This document shows positions 1-7,100 of a stretch of DNA of 10,733 nucleotides, piece by piece. The position numbers and the translations under genes were made by a program. The notes below the pieces were generated by a model. That model was not told the origin of the DNA. It ran no database searches and saw only the letters and a list, made by a program, of their open reading frames with translations. Origin of the DNA: Planctomycetota bacterium (GTDB lineage: Bacteria > Planctomycetota > Phycisphaerae > WQYP01); assembly GCA_021852245.1 (NCBI GenBank), contig JAJZNY010000264.1, forward strand, positions 1 to 10,733. Reading direction: 5' to 3'. The number at the start of each line of letters is the position of its first letter. The first letter of the stretch is position 1.

Positions 1-63
1 ATAAAGGAGACGATGCTCGTGTGCCGACACGCAATCACCTTGTCTGGCCGGTGCTCTGATATT

Positions 64-654
64 TTATCCGACAAATCTGCGGCGTGTGAGCCAACGAAAC
101 GGCAAGACAGCGGCAGCTAAGCCCAGCAACGCAACGGAAGCAGGTTCCGGTGTCGGTGTGACGACAATCGTATCACTGGGCGTTGAAAAGGCTGCGCCGT
201 TGTAGACGACCGAGGTGCCGACCGGTGTGCCCGGGAACCAGTAAGAACTGTCTGAATAGACCATGCTCGGGGTGTCGGCTGAAATGAAACTGAAGTCCAG
301 AGATTTTCCCGATGCGATGGACATGCTGGCACTTGAAAATTGAATGGATGCCCCACTTCCTCCGCCCGTCGGCAGAATGTTGGTTGTCCAACCAGTCGGG
401 GCTGAGGCTGAAAGCGGCGTAGAGTAGAGGTAGTCCTGTCCAGGTGTCCAGGCAAACCAGAGAAAGTCGATGCTCTGACTCCCGGTGTTGGTCAAATCAA
501 TGGTGTAGTTGTAATCCCCCATGTCGGTGCCGCTCGTAATTGGCGTGTCTGAAATGGTTCCAACGGCCGAAACGGATGCCATCAGTTTTGATGATGTCGC
601 CATCGCCAATATGCCGCAGGCGGTCAAAGCGATCCATTTTGCTTTGTGAGTCAT
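64..654 (-). CDS. PEP-CTERM sorting-domain secreted protein
   Basis: This 196-residue protein is probably exported and then sorted at the cell envelope by an exosortase. Seen in the sequence: a basic N-terminus (K4, K6), a hydrophobic stretch at about residues 7-19, and a likely signal-peptidase site near A26. A Ser/Thr/Gly-rich middle (about 28-160) follows with few charges, looking like a beta-sandwich. The C-terminus has the tripartite signal: Pro-Glu-Pro at 169-171, a hydrophobic segment at 173-190 and an Arg cluster at 191-193. The ATG at 654 is supported by a GGAGAGG ribosome binding site (complement of 660-666), 5 nt upstream. The gene stands alone and is divergent from ybaB. No exosortase or glycosyltransferase lies nearby, but such targets are commonly unlinked from their processing genes. 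The middle domain has no function I can name; structural or extracellular-matrix roles are typical of the class but not shown here. Confidence 0.88.
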   Translation of the reverse strand: MTHKAKWIALTACGILAMATSSKLMASVSAVGTISDTPITSGTDMGDYNYTIDLTNTGSQSIDFLWFAWTPGQDYLYSTPLSASAPTGWTTNILPTGGGSGASIQFSSASMSIASGKSLDFSFISADTPSMVYSDSSYWFPGTPVGTSVVYNGAAFSTPSDTIVVTPTPEPASVALLGLAAAVLPFRWLTRRRFVG

Positions 655-849
655 GATTTCCTCTCCAAAAAGAAACGGTTGACAGTTTCAGTGTGGCCGA
701 GCGGATCAACGTCACGATTCGCTTCCACGGTGATGAAGTGCACCGGGGGTAAGAATTTATTCCCCAATTATCCAATTTTGCTCACAGGCGCTGGTCAGCC
801 ATCATGAAGCCGCCCTGTAGGAACTCAATCCACCCGCGTCCGGATGTAA

Positions 850-866
850 ATTCCAAAGCTTGGAAT
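850..866. repeat. 17-bp perfect dyad, operator-like
   Basis: ATTCCAA, a 3-base spacer (AGC), then TTGGAAT form a perfect 7+7 inverted repeat. Its right arm coincides with the candidate -35 hexamer for ybaB at 860-865. A short symmetric site sitting on a -35 element is the usual geometry of a repressor operator. That role is inferred; the symmetry is seen directly. Confidence 0.4.
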
Positions 867-889
867 AACCAGCTCGGAGGCGTTATTAT
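860..889 (+). promoter_or_regulatory. Candidate sigma70-type promoter for ybaB-recR-nfeD genes
   Basis: TTGGAA at 860-865 (4 of 6 matches to the -35 consensus) and TATTAT at 884-889 (5 of 6 matches to the -10) are separated by 18 bp. Transcription would start near 896, leaving a leader of roughly 95 nt before the ybaB ATG at 990. This is a consensus match only; promoter rules in planctomycetes are less well defined than in E. coli. Confidence 0.32.
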
Positions 890-919
890 CAAATCGGAAG
901 GCGGGCTGCCATTTTCTAA

Positions 920-937
920 ATCTGCCGTCAGGCAGAT
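920..937 (+). repeat. Inverted repeat / short hairpin in the ybaB leader
   Basis: ATCTGCC, a GTCA loop, then GGCAGAT form a perfect 7-bp stem with a tetraloop. No T-tract follows (the next bases are ATACGG), so it does not look like an intrinsic terminator. It lies inside the predicted untranslated leader, 52 bases before the ybaB start. It could be a protein-binding site or a leader hairpin, or chance. Confidence 0.3.
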
Positions 938-989
938 ATACGGGAATGGCGCTCTAATAAGACGTGATAGCCCTATTTGAGGTTGCTTA

Positions 990-1337
990 ATGTTTGATTC
1001 AATCAAAGCACTTTCACAGCTTGGCCCCATGATGGCCAAGGCAAAAGAAATGCAGACTCGGCTGGCGGAATTCCAGAAGACACTTCCCTTTATTCATGCG
1101 ACTGGTTCTGCCGGGGATGAAGCTGTTCGAGTTTCAGCCAACGGTCGCCTGGAGATCATTTCATTTGAATTTGGACCCACTGCGCCATTTTCAGACCCAG
1201 CGCGTTTATCAGATATGTGCCGTGAAGCGACCAATGCTGCCCTGCGAGCGGTACAGGTTGAGGTGCAGGCGAAAATGCAGGAATCTCTTGGCGATATCGA
1301 TCTCAATGCCATGCGATCCATGCTGGGACAAGGGTAG
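990..1337 (+). CDS. ybaB: YbaB/EbfC family nucleoid-associated protein
   Basis: This 115-residue protein belongs to the YbaB/EbfC family, small dimeric DNA-binding proteins of the nucleoid. Seen: an N-terminal amphipathic helix with the Gly-Pro-Met-Met-Ala-Lys-Ala-Lys type sequence (residues 12-19). A strand region follows in the middle, with the Gly-Arg-Leu-Glu-Ile-Ile pattern, and then a long C-terminal helix ending in Met-Arg-Ser-Met-Leu-Gly. Length fits the family (about 100-115). The ATG at 990 has a modest TGAGG upstream (978-982). recR starts 11 bp after its stop, and this ybaB-recR pairing is widespread in bacteria, which supports both calls. In many genomes dnaX precedes ybaB; here the upstream neighbour is a divergent, unrelated gene. 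Exact cellular function of the family is only partly understood. Confidence 0.9.
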   Translation: MFDSIKALSQLGPMMAKAKEMQTRLAEFQKTLPFIHATGSAGDEAVRVSANGRLEIISFEFGPTAPFSDPARLSDMCREATNAALRAVQVEVQAKMQESLGDIDLNAMRSMLGQG

Positions 1338-1348
1338 AAGTCATTCAA

Positions 1349-1978
1349 ATGCCGGATAATCGACACGCGTACAGTACGGCCGTGAAAACCCTCCTCGATC
1401 TGTTTGGGCAGCTTCCCGGTATCGGATCGCGCTCTGCCGAGCGAATCGTATTTCATATTCTCAAGGGAAACCGTGAGGACGCTGCGAAGTTGGCGAATGC
1501 CATTCTGGCGGTGAAAGATCAGGTTCGGCATTGCAGCATTTGTTACCATCTTACGGAAAATGACCCGTGCGACATCTGCGCCAATCCACGCCGCGACCAT
1601 GGCATCATCTGTGTCGTGGAACAACCCAAAGATGTTTACCAGATCGAGACCTCGGGGGCTTATACCGGTGTTTATCATGTGCTCTTGGGGCGTCTTGCAC
1701 CCTTGGATGGCGTCGGTGCCGAGGCACTCACCATTGATGCTCTGGAGAGCCGAGTGAATCAACGGGACACGGATGGTCAACCAACCGTACGAGAGGTTAT
1801 TCTCGCGACCAACCCGACCATGGACGGTGATGCAACCGCCCTGCTGATTCAGGAGCGACTTTCGCCAAGCGGGGTTACCATCACTCGACTGGCGCGTGGT
1901 TTACCACCGGGGGCACAGATTGAACATTCCAATCGCGCGATTCTGCATGATGCGCTCACCGGACGTGTTAAAATGTAG
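1349..1978 (+). CDS. recR: Recombination mediator protein RecR
   Basis: RecR acts with RecO (and RecF) in the cytoplasm to load RecA on SSB-coated single-stranded DNA during gap repair. Domains seen in the 209 residues: a helix-hairpin-helix with Leu-Pro-Gly-Ile-Gly at 22-26; a four-cysteine zinc site (C62, C65, C74, C77); and a Toprim domain from about 85, including E91 and the TNPTMDGDAT motif at 154-163. The last part is a C-terminal segment with TRLARGLP at 179-186. Length is normal (about 200). The Toprim motif uses Asp (D159, D161) where many homologues have Glu, a conservative change. The segment after the GLP motif is less standard: residues 192-199 read EHSNRAIL where the usual form resembles EYADEVTL. 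The ATG at 1349 lies just after ybaB with only a weak GAAG upstream, so translational coupling is likely. Confidence 0.95.
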   Translation: MPDNRHAYSTAVKTLLDLFGQLPGIGSRSAERIVFHILKGNREDAAKLANAILAVKDQVRHCSICYHLTENDPCDICANPRRDHGIICVVEQPKDVYQIETSGAYTGVYHVLLGRLAPLDGVGAEALTIDALESRVNQRDTDGQPTVREVILATNPTMDGDATALLIQERLSPSGVTITRLARGLPPGAQIEHSNRAILHDALTGRVKM

Positions 1979-2023
1979 CGGCAATGCGGCGGTTCCGGAA
2001 ATCTTTTTGCAGCGCATGGCGGG

Positions 2024-3643
2024 GTGTGGATGAAATCTGACTCTATGGTCTCCGGGACGGGGCGGATATCGGGCATTATTTACGATTTAGCTGCGGCACG
2101 GGTCAAACGCCTGCTTCTCATGATGAAAACGGCGAGCGTGTGTATCACCCTCCTGCTCGTGATTTCAATTGGGGCAATCCTGCCTGCAACCGCACTGGCT
2201 GCGCGACATTCCACCGGTCTGCAACCGCTGAATAAGAAGACTTTTCGCCACGCCGCGATGATTACCGTGGACGGCGGGATCGATCAGATTCAGGTATCGG
2301 CGATTGAGCGTCGGATTCACGCGGCGGTCCGAAGGCATGCGTCGTTATTGATTTTTCGATTTGATTCGTCAACCGGACTGGTATCTTCAGCCATGAACGC
2401 GGCAAAGAAGATTGAAAACTGCCAACTGCCCACGGTTGCCTATATTCGAAAATCCGCGATTGGGCCGGCGATTCTCATGGCGACGGCCTGTGATCAAATC
2501 ATCATGCATCGCGATGCGATTATTGGCGACGGACAGACATTTGAGGTGCGGCGGCGATTGACTTTCGCCGGTACCGCTCGGTCGGTGACCGACGGGCCGT
2601 TGAAAGTTCTGCTGAAGCATGCCACCGCCCATCATTATCCGCCTGAGATACTTGCTGCGATGGTTGATCCGGCGGTCGTGCTTGACGAGATCAGCAATCG
2701 CGTGACCGGCAGGACGGAACTGGTAACCCCGCAGCAACGTCGCGAGCTGATGAAACTGACCATTCCGGGGCGGGCTTCCGAGCACCCGTGGGAATTCGTC
2801 AAACGATTCAAGCGGGCCGGTTCGGTGCTGACGCTCTCGGCCCGGCGGGCGCGGCAATTTGGGCTTTCGGCGGCGACGGTACGATCACGGTCGGCCCTGC
2901 TGGCCTATCTGAACGTAACCGCCGTGCGGGTGCCGATTCTGCGGCTTGATTTCATGGAACATGCCGTTCGGGCTCTCATCTCGCCGGAGGCGAGATTCAT
3001 TCTGATCATCATTCTGGTGATTGCCGGTTGGCTCACGCTGACTCATCCGGGGTGGCATGTACCGATCTTGATAGGGCTCGTTGCACTGGCACTGCTTTTG
3101 GGTGCGCCGATGCTCACGGGTGTGGGAGCGTGGTGGGAAATTGCGCTGGCGGGCGCCGGAGTGTTACTTATTATCTATGATATTTTCCATTTTGGCGGCC
3201 TGGGTCTGCTGGCGGTACCGGGTTTCGTCATGATTCTGATCGGTATCGGATGCTCGCTGGTCCCCCTCTCCGGCGGATTTACATCCGCTGGCCCCATCTT
3301 GAGTGCGGCGCAGGAAAGCGGTGGTGTTCTCGCCGGAGCACTGCTGTGCGGAATTATTGGCAGTTTGGTGCTGATCCGCTATATGCGGCATCTGCCCGGT
3401 GCGCGCCGCATGATTCTTACACCGCCGAAATCCGCTATTGCCGGCACAGTACCTGACGCTTCCGAGCCTTTCGTGGGAGCGATCGGTCGGGCGGTATCGG
3501 ATCTGCGGCCAAGCGGGAAAGCCAATTTCGACGGGCGGTTGACGGATGTCGTGACGGACGGCGAATATATCCTCTCCGGCACCGCCATTGTGGTTGTCGG
3601 CAAAGCGCAACATCAATTGCTGGTTAGAGCGCTGGACAAATGA
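2024..3643 (+). CDS. NfeD family membrane protein with ClpP/SppA-class domain (protease site degenerate)
   Basis: Long-form NfeD proteins join a ClpP-class protease domain, a membrane bundle and a C-terminal OB-fold. They are thought to work with SPFH/flotillin-like proteins in membrane quality control. Seen: a hydrophobic signal-like segment at about 36-55 with an Ala-Leu-Ala site at 57-59; the ClpP-like domain at about 75-290; five membrane segments (about 325-340, 346-364, 371-388, 393-415, 433-451); and the OB-fold at about 485-539 with LRPSG at 494-498. The active site looks broken: the DTPGG-type loop is D114-SSTG, and by spacing from D157 the nucleophile position is G147, with S144 three residues away. 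The start is uncertain. GTG at 2024 is the longest option, ATG at 2030 is close behind, and ATG at 2120 or 2123 would give a normal short signal peptide but lacks a Shine-Dalgarno. The gene starts 45 bp after recR and probably shares its transcript. Confidence 0.85.
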   Translation: MWMKSDSMVSGTGRISGIIYDLAAARVKRLLLMMKTASVCITLLLVISIGAILPATALAARHSTGLQPLNKKTFRHAAMITVDGGIDQIQVSAIERRIHAAVRRHASLLIFRFDSSTGLVSSAMNAAKKIENCQLPTVAYIRKSAIGPAILMATACDQIIMHRDAIIGDGQTFEVRRRLTFAGTARSVTDGPLKVLLKHATAHHYPPEILAAMVDPAVVLDEISNRVTGRTELVTPQQRRELMKLTIPGRASEHPWEFVKRFKRAGSVLTLSARRARQFGLSAATVRSRSALLAYLNVTAVRVPILRLDFMEHAVRALISPEARFILIIILVIAGWLTLTHPGWHVPILIGLVALALLLGAPMLTGVGAWWEIALAGAGVLLIIYDIFHFGGLGLLAVPGFVMILIGIGCSLVPLSGGFTSAGPILSAAQESGGVLAGALLCGIIGSLVLIRYMRHLPGARRMILTPPKSAIAGTVPDASEPFVGAIGRAVSDLRPSGKANFDGRLTDVVTDGEYILSGTAIVVVGKAQHQLLVRALDK

Positions 3644-3670
3644 GCCAGGCGTTTCGGGGGCACAAAAGCG

Positions 3671-4144
3671 ATGGATCTGGTACTTTCGGTATTTGCGATA
3701 CTCGTGGGAGCCGTCATCTGTATCTGGCTGGAATTTGTAGTGCCATCGCACGGAATTCTGGCCTTGTGTTTCCTGCTGCTCTGCCTGGCGGCGCTGGTGC
3801 TTTCGCTGTTTGTATCGGTCGATTTCGCCGCGCTGACCATTATTATTCTGCTGGTCATTATTCCCGCAGCCGGATGGTGCGGATTCCGTTACTATCCGCG
3901 AAGCCCCATTGCGCAGAGAATATTCCTGCGTGGACAGCGTCCTCCGATCCTTGCCACGAGTGAACTGAAAAAATTCATCAACAAGGAAGGAGTGGCGGGT
4001 TCGGTATTACGGCCTTCCGGCGTCTGTACGATTGAAAATCAGCGCCTCGCGTGTGTGAGCGAAAATGCACAGATAGAAGCGGGACAGAAGGTGCGTGTCA
4101 TCGGCGTTTCAGGAAACTACCTGATCGTTCAACCCATCACGTAG
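3671..4144 (+). CDS. Short NfeD family protein (membrane segments plus OB-fold)
   Basis: This 157-residue protein is the short form of NfeD, lacking any protease domain. Seen: three hydrophobic segments (about 3-24, 28-48 and 54-72). The pattern LEFVVPSHGIL at about 21-31 is typical of the Pro-Ser-x-Gly turn between the first two NfeD helices. A soluble domain from about 101 carries VLRPSG and a closing Gly-Gln-Lys-Val-Arg-Val-Ile strand pattern, which is the NfeD OB-fold. The ATG at 3671 follows the long nfeD stop by 27 bp, with GGGGG at 3656-3660 as a possible ribosome binding site. The long and short genes therefore form a tandem pair. Such short NfeD genes are often followed by a flotillin-like (SPFH/FloA) gene, but here the next gene is convergent addA. 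Role is inferred from family only. Confidence 0.85.
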   Translation: MDLVLSVFAILVGAVICIWLEFVVPSHGILALCFLLLCLAALVLSLFVSVDFAALTIIILLVIIPAAGWCGFRYYPRSPIAQRIFLRGQRPPILATSELKKFINKEGVAGSVLRPSGVCTIENQRLACVSENAQIEAGQKVRVIGVSGNYLIVQPIT

Positions 4145-4191
4145 ACACGCGTCCGCCTGCGACAGCTTTCGCCGGCCGAGGGCTTGCCTGT
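4145..4191. other. Convergent gap between the short nfeD gene and addA
   Basis: Only 47 bases separate two convergent stop codons. The gap is GC-rich and includes a small palindrome, GCCGGC, around 4171-4176. I see no hairpin followed by a T-tract on either strand. Termination from both sides may be factor-dependent, or the transcripts may overlap into the opposite gene. Confidence 0.5.
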
Positions 4192-7100
4192 TCAGCATTT
4201 ACCGAGGATGGCACGCTCGATGCGACGGGCGGACAGAAACACCAACCATGCTTCATCCACCGGCTTGCCGAGCAGTTGTTCCACGGCATGAGCGTACAGA
4301 GCAACCTGCTCGCAATATCCGGGCAAACGGTTGTCCACACTCTCTGTGCGATCGGTCTTGTAGTCAATAATCACGGGCCTGCCATGCTGATAAATCAGGA
4401 CATCAATGATGCCGCGGATCATCACGGAGTCGCCCTGCTCGGCGGCTGGTCGACCACCAACCGCCACGCTGGTGCCCAAAGAGGTCGCCGCGGCGAGCCC
4501 CAATTTTTCCGCCACCGTTTCGGACGGCATTTTCCATGTGACAGCCTGCTCGCGATAGAGTCCGTTATTCGATGCAGCAGCAAGCATCATGCGGAATATG
4601 TCCGAGGCCGCAAACCAGATCATGGCATCGAGATCGATCTGATCTGCCGCAGCCGGATCCAGTGCGCCGGCAGCGATGAGATCGTCGATAAGTCGGCGGA
4701 TGGCTGTCGGAGCATCTGCGTCGCCGGCGGCCTTTGCGAGTGCGTGAACGTCAACCGTCTGCAAAAATGCGTGCACCGCTAATCCGCGAATCAACGCATC
4801 GTTGGCATCGTCGTCACCCATCACCGCTTCGGCTATGGAGATCGCCGATGCGGTATTTGCGGACTGAAGCTGCATTGCCTTGAGTCGGCTCACCGATACC
4901 GCGGCCGGAACGTCCGTCCGATATGGATACTCAAATTCAATACGCCGACAGGGTTCTGAAAGCTGCTGTGCATGATCGTCGATCGGAATTGGGGGTGCAG
5001 GCAATACTTCCGCCTTCGGCAGGATCGTTTCGGCGGGCGATGCTATTTCATTGGCGTTGCAAATTCGCACATCGATGCCACTCCCTCTGGGGAGAGAGAG
5101 CATGATCGGCGCCATGATGTCGACCATACTGATGGATGAGAGCTTCGTACGCAGGGAAGACGCCGCCAGTGATGGATCGGCGGACCATATCCCATATCGT
5201 TCAAGCTGCCTCTCGCTCCCTGCCGAGCCAAATAACATCAGATGATCGCGTGCTCGCGTCATGGCCACATAAAGCAGGCGCACCTCTTCATGTAATATCT
5301 GCCTGCAAAGCAAATCGGCGGCGCGGTCATAACGTCCGGTTTGTATGCGCATGCGATCCGCACCACTGACCCATTTGACGGCCACATGCGAATCCCGGTC
5401 GGCCAGAATATCTGCCGAGGCACTCCGCGCGTTGATCTTTTTTCCAAGCCCGACCAACATCACCACCGGAAATTCGAGCCCTTTACTGGCGTGGACCGAC
5501 ATGATCCGTACGCTGTTGCCGGTCTCCACCGGTGCGGCCGCCATGTCTTCATCCGTTTCGGCGAGCGTGTCGCAGAATTTCAGAAAGCGGCCGATGCCGC
5601 GTGCTCCATCTTCCGCAAATTGAGCGGCACGCGCCATGAGCAATTCCAGATTCGCCAGCTCCGTTCCCCCATCCCGCCGACCACTGAGTACCGGCCGCAC
5701 TGCGGCATCTTCCAGTATTGTGATCATCCCGCCGGCAATACCCCGGTTGCGAAGCACCTGCCGCCAGCGTTTCAGGCGTTCCATGTGATTGGCAACACGG
5801 CGTCGCAAATCGGCCGGCACGCGGTCGGCATTATTCCCTGCCGCCCTCTCCGCCACCCTTTCTACAATCTCGTGCAGCGGCGTATAGGGGTTATCGGCCG
5901 CGAGTTGCAGGGTTTGAAGTTCATTGAGCGTGATGCAACCGTAAATCCCGACCAGGGTAGACGCCAGATCAATGTCCTGCCGCGGATTGTCGAGCACGCG
6001 GAGCAGGCTCAGTGTTTCAAGTACAGAGGGAGATTCCAGAAAGCCACCGGAAAGCTGGGCATGGGCGGCTATGCCCATGCCCCTGAGTTCCCGCACATAC
6101 ACCGGGGCGGCGGTTCGCGGCGAACGCATCAGAATCACAATATCTGAATATTGTAGAGGCCGCCGACCATCGCCTTCGTGAACCATTCCCCCACCGGCGA
6201 TGATTTCACGTATCGCCTCACCTACCTGACGTGCCTCAGCCGCGACAGTACTCAGTGATTCACCATCCGATGAATCGCCGGCTGATGAAATCGACGCGTC
6301 ATTTGAGCCATCATCATGGCCGTTATCCGAAGAACCACCCGCGACAATCGTAAGCCGCAAGGTGTAAGCGCCACCTTCCATTCCAAGCGATGAAGGATGC
6401 GCTCTGGCCGGTACCGGCAGGGGGAGGCTTCCAAGCCGCATCATTGGCGAATCTTCCCCACCGTGCTCGGGACCGGTGGATGCGTCGCGCGGCTGCAAGC
6501 CACCCTTGCGGGCCGCGGGATCGGCTTTGGACATCAGTGGTGCGTCGGGCGGTGCGGCTACGATAGCGTCCGCCTGATTCAGTACAGGCAGAAGAACGGC
6601 GTTGATCGCCCGCAACAGTTCCGGCGCCGTGCGGAAATTCTCCTGCATCTCCACATGCCCTCCGCCACCAGATTTGCCCCGCGCCTTTTGATGATGCGCG
6701 TAAAGTAGATCTGGCGCCGCGCCCCGAAAGCCGTAAATGCTCTGTAGAACATCCCCCACCATAAATCGGCTCCGGCTGGCAGATTCTGCATTCTCAACAT
6801 CCGTGGCTCCATCGCCCGAAAGCATATTGATGATCGCCTCCTGCACCGGGTTAATGTCCTGATATTCATCCACCATGACATGCTTAATGCCGGCTCGCAG
6901 ACCCGCGAGTAATCCGTTGGATGTATCCCGAAGAGCGGCCAGCACTTTGTGTTCCAGATCAGAAAAATCCAAGACATGGCGCTGAGCTTTCATCCGGCCA
7001 TAACATTGCCGGGTGTCGCGCACAAATTCGATGATGCCGGCGGCATACTTCAATTCTTCCTCCAGGCAAGATTGCTCGGAAGAGCGCAAAGTGGCGGGTA

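Larger units (their letters stand above)
655..989. other. Divergent intergenic region between the PEP-CTERM gene and ybaB
   Basis: These 335 bases hold no gene I can support. Open frames here are short and lack family signatures. The part near 750-780 is AT-rich and carries a CCAATT direct repeat (764-769 and 772-777). Its complement contains a GATAAT that could be a -10 for the leftward gene, but I find no matching -35. The right half holds two perfect inverted repeats and a candidate rightward promoter, listed separately. No tRNA-like or riboswitch-like fold was recognised. Confidence 0.6.

Noticed and set aside
18..31. CGTGT-GCCG-ACACG hairpin downstream of the PEP-CTERM gene as its terminator
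   Set aside because: The stem is only five pairs and no T-tract follows on the minus strand.
13..120. A 35-codon plus-strand ORF at the left edge with AGGAG shortly upstream
   Set aside because: It runs antisense into the PEP-CTERM gene, is very short, has no recognisable features, and its Shine-Dalgarno spacing is tight.
616..654. Possible lipobox (Leu-Thr-Ala-Cys at residues 10-13) in the PEP-CTERM protein
   Set aside because: The Cys is very early and the hydrophobic stretch continues beyond it. An ordinary signal-peptidase site near A26 fits better.
679..707. TTGACA at 679-684 as a rightward -35 element
   Set aside because: No -10-like hexamer occurs 16-18 bp downstream (the bases there are GC-rich), and the site is about 300 bp from ybaB.
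1094..1780. A 228-codon open frame on the minus strand across ybaB and recR
   Set aside because: It lies antisense to two well-supported genes, has no recognisable domain, and its length is explained by codon bias of the opposite strand.
1990..2010. TTCCGGAA followed by a T-rich run after recR, as an intrinsic terminator
   Set aside because: The palindrome leaves no room for a loop and the stem is at most three or four pairs, so it is too weak to call.
3640..3963. A plus-strand frame whose ATG overlaps the long nfeD stop (ATGA-like coupling)
   Set aside because: The frame shadows the short NfeD gene, whose membrane segments and OB-fold are clear in the frame starting at 3671.
4051..4782. 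A 243-codon open frame on the plus strand, antisense to addA
   Set aside because: It covers the conserved AddA nuclease domain on the other strand, its product is Cys/His/Arg-rich without a family pattern, and it starts inside the short nfeD gene in another frame.
5341..6147. A 268-codon plus-strand open frame inside addA
   Set aside because: It is antisense to AddA motifs V and VI, and the translation has no domain, signal or ribosome binding site to support it.
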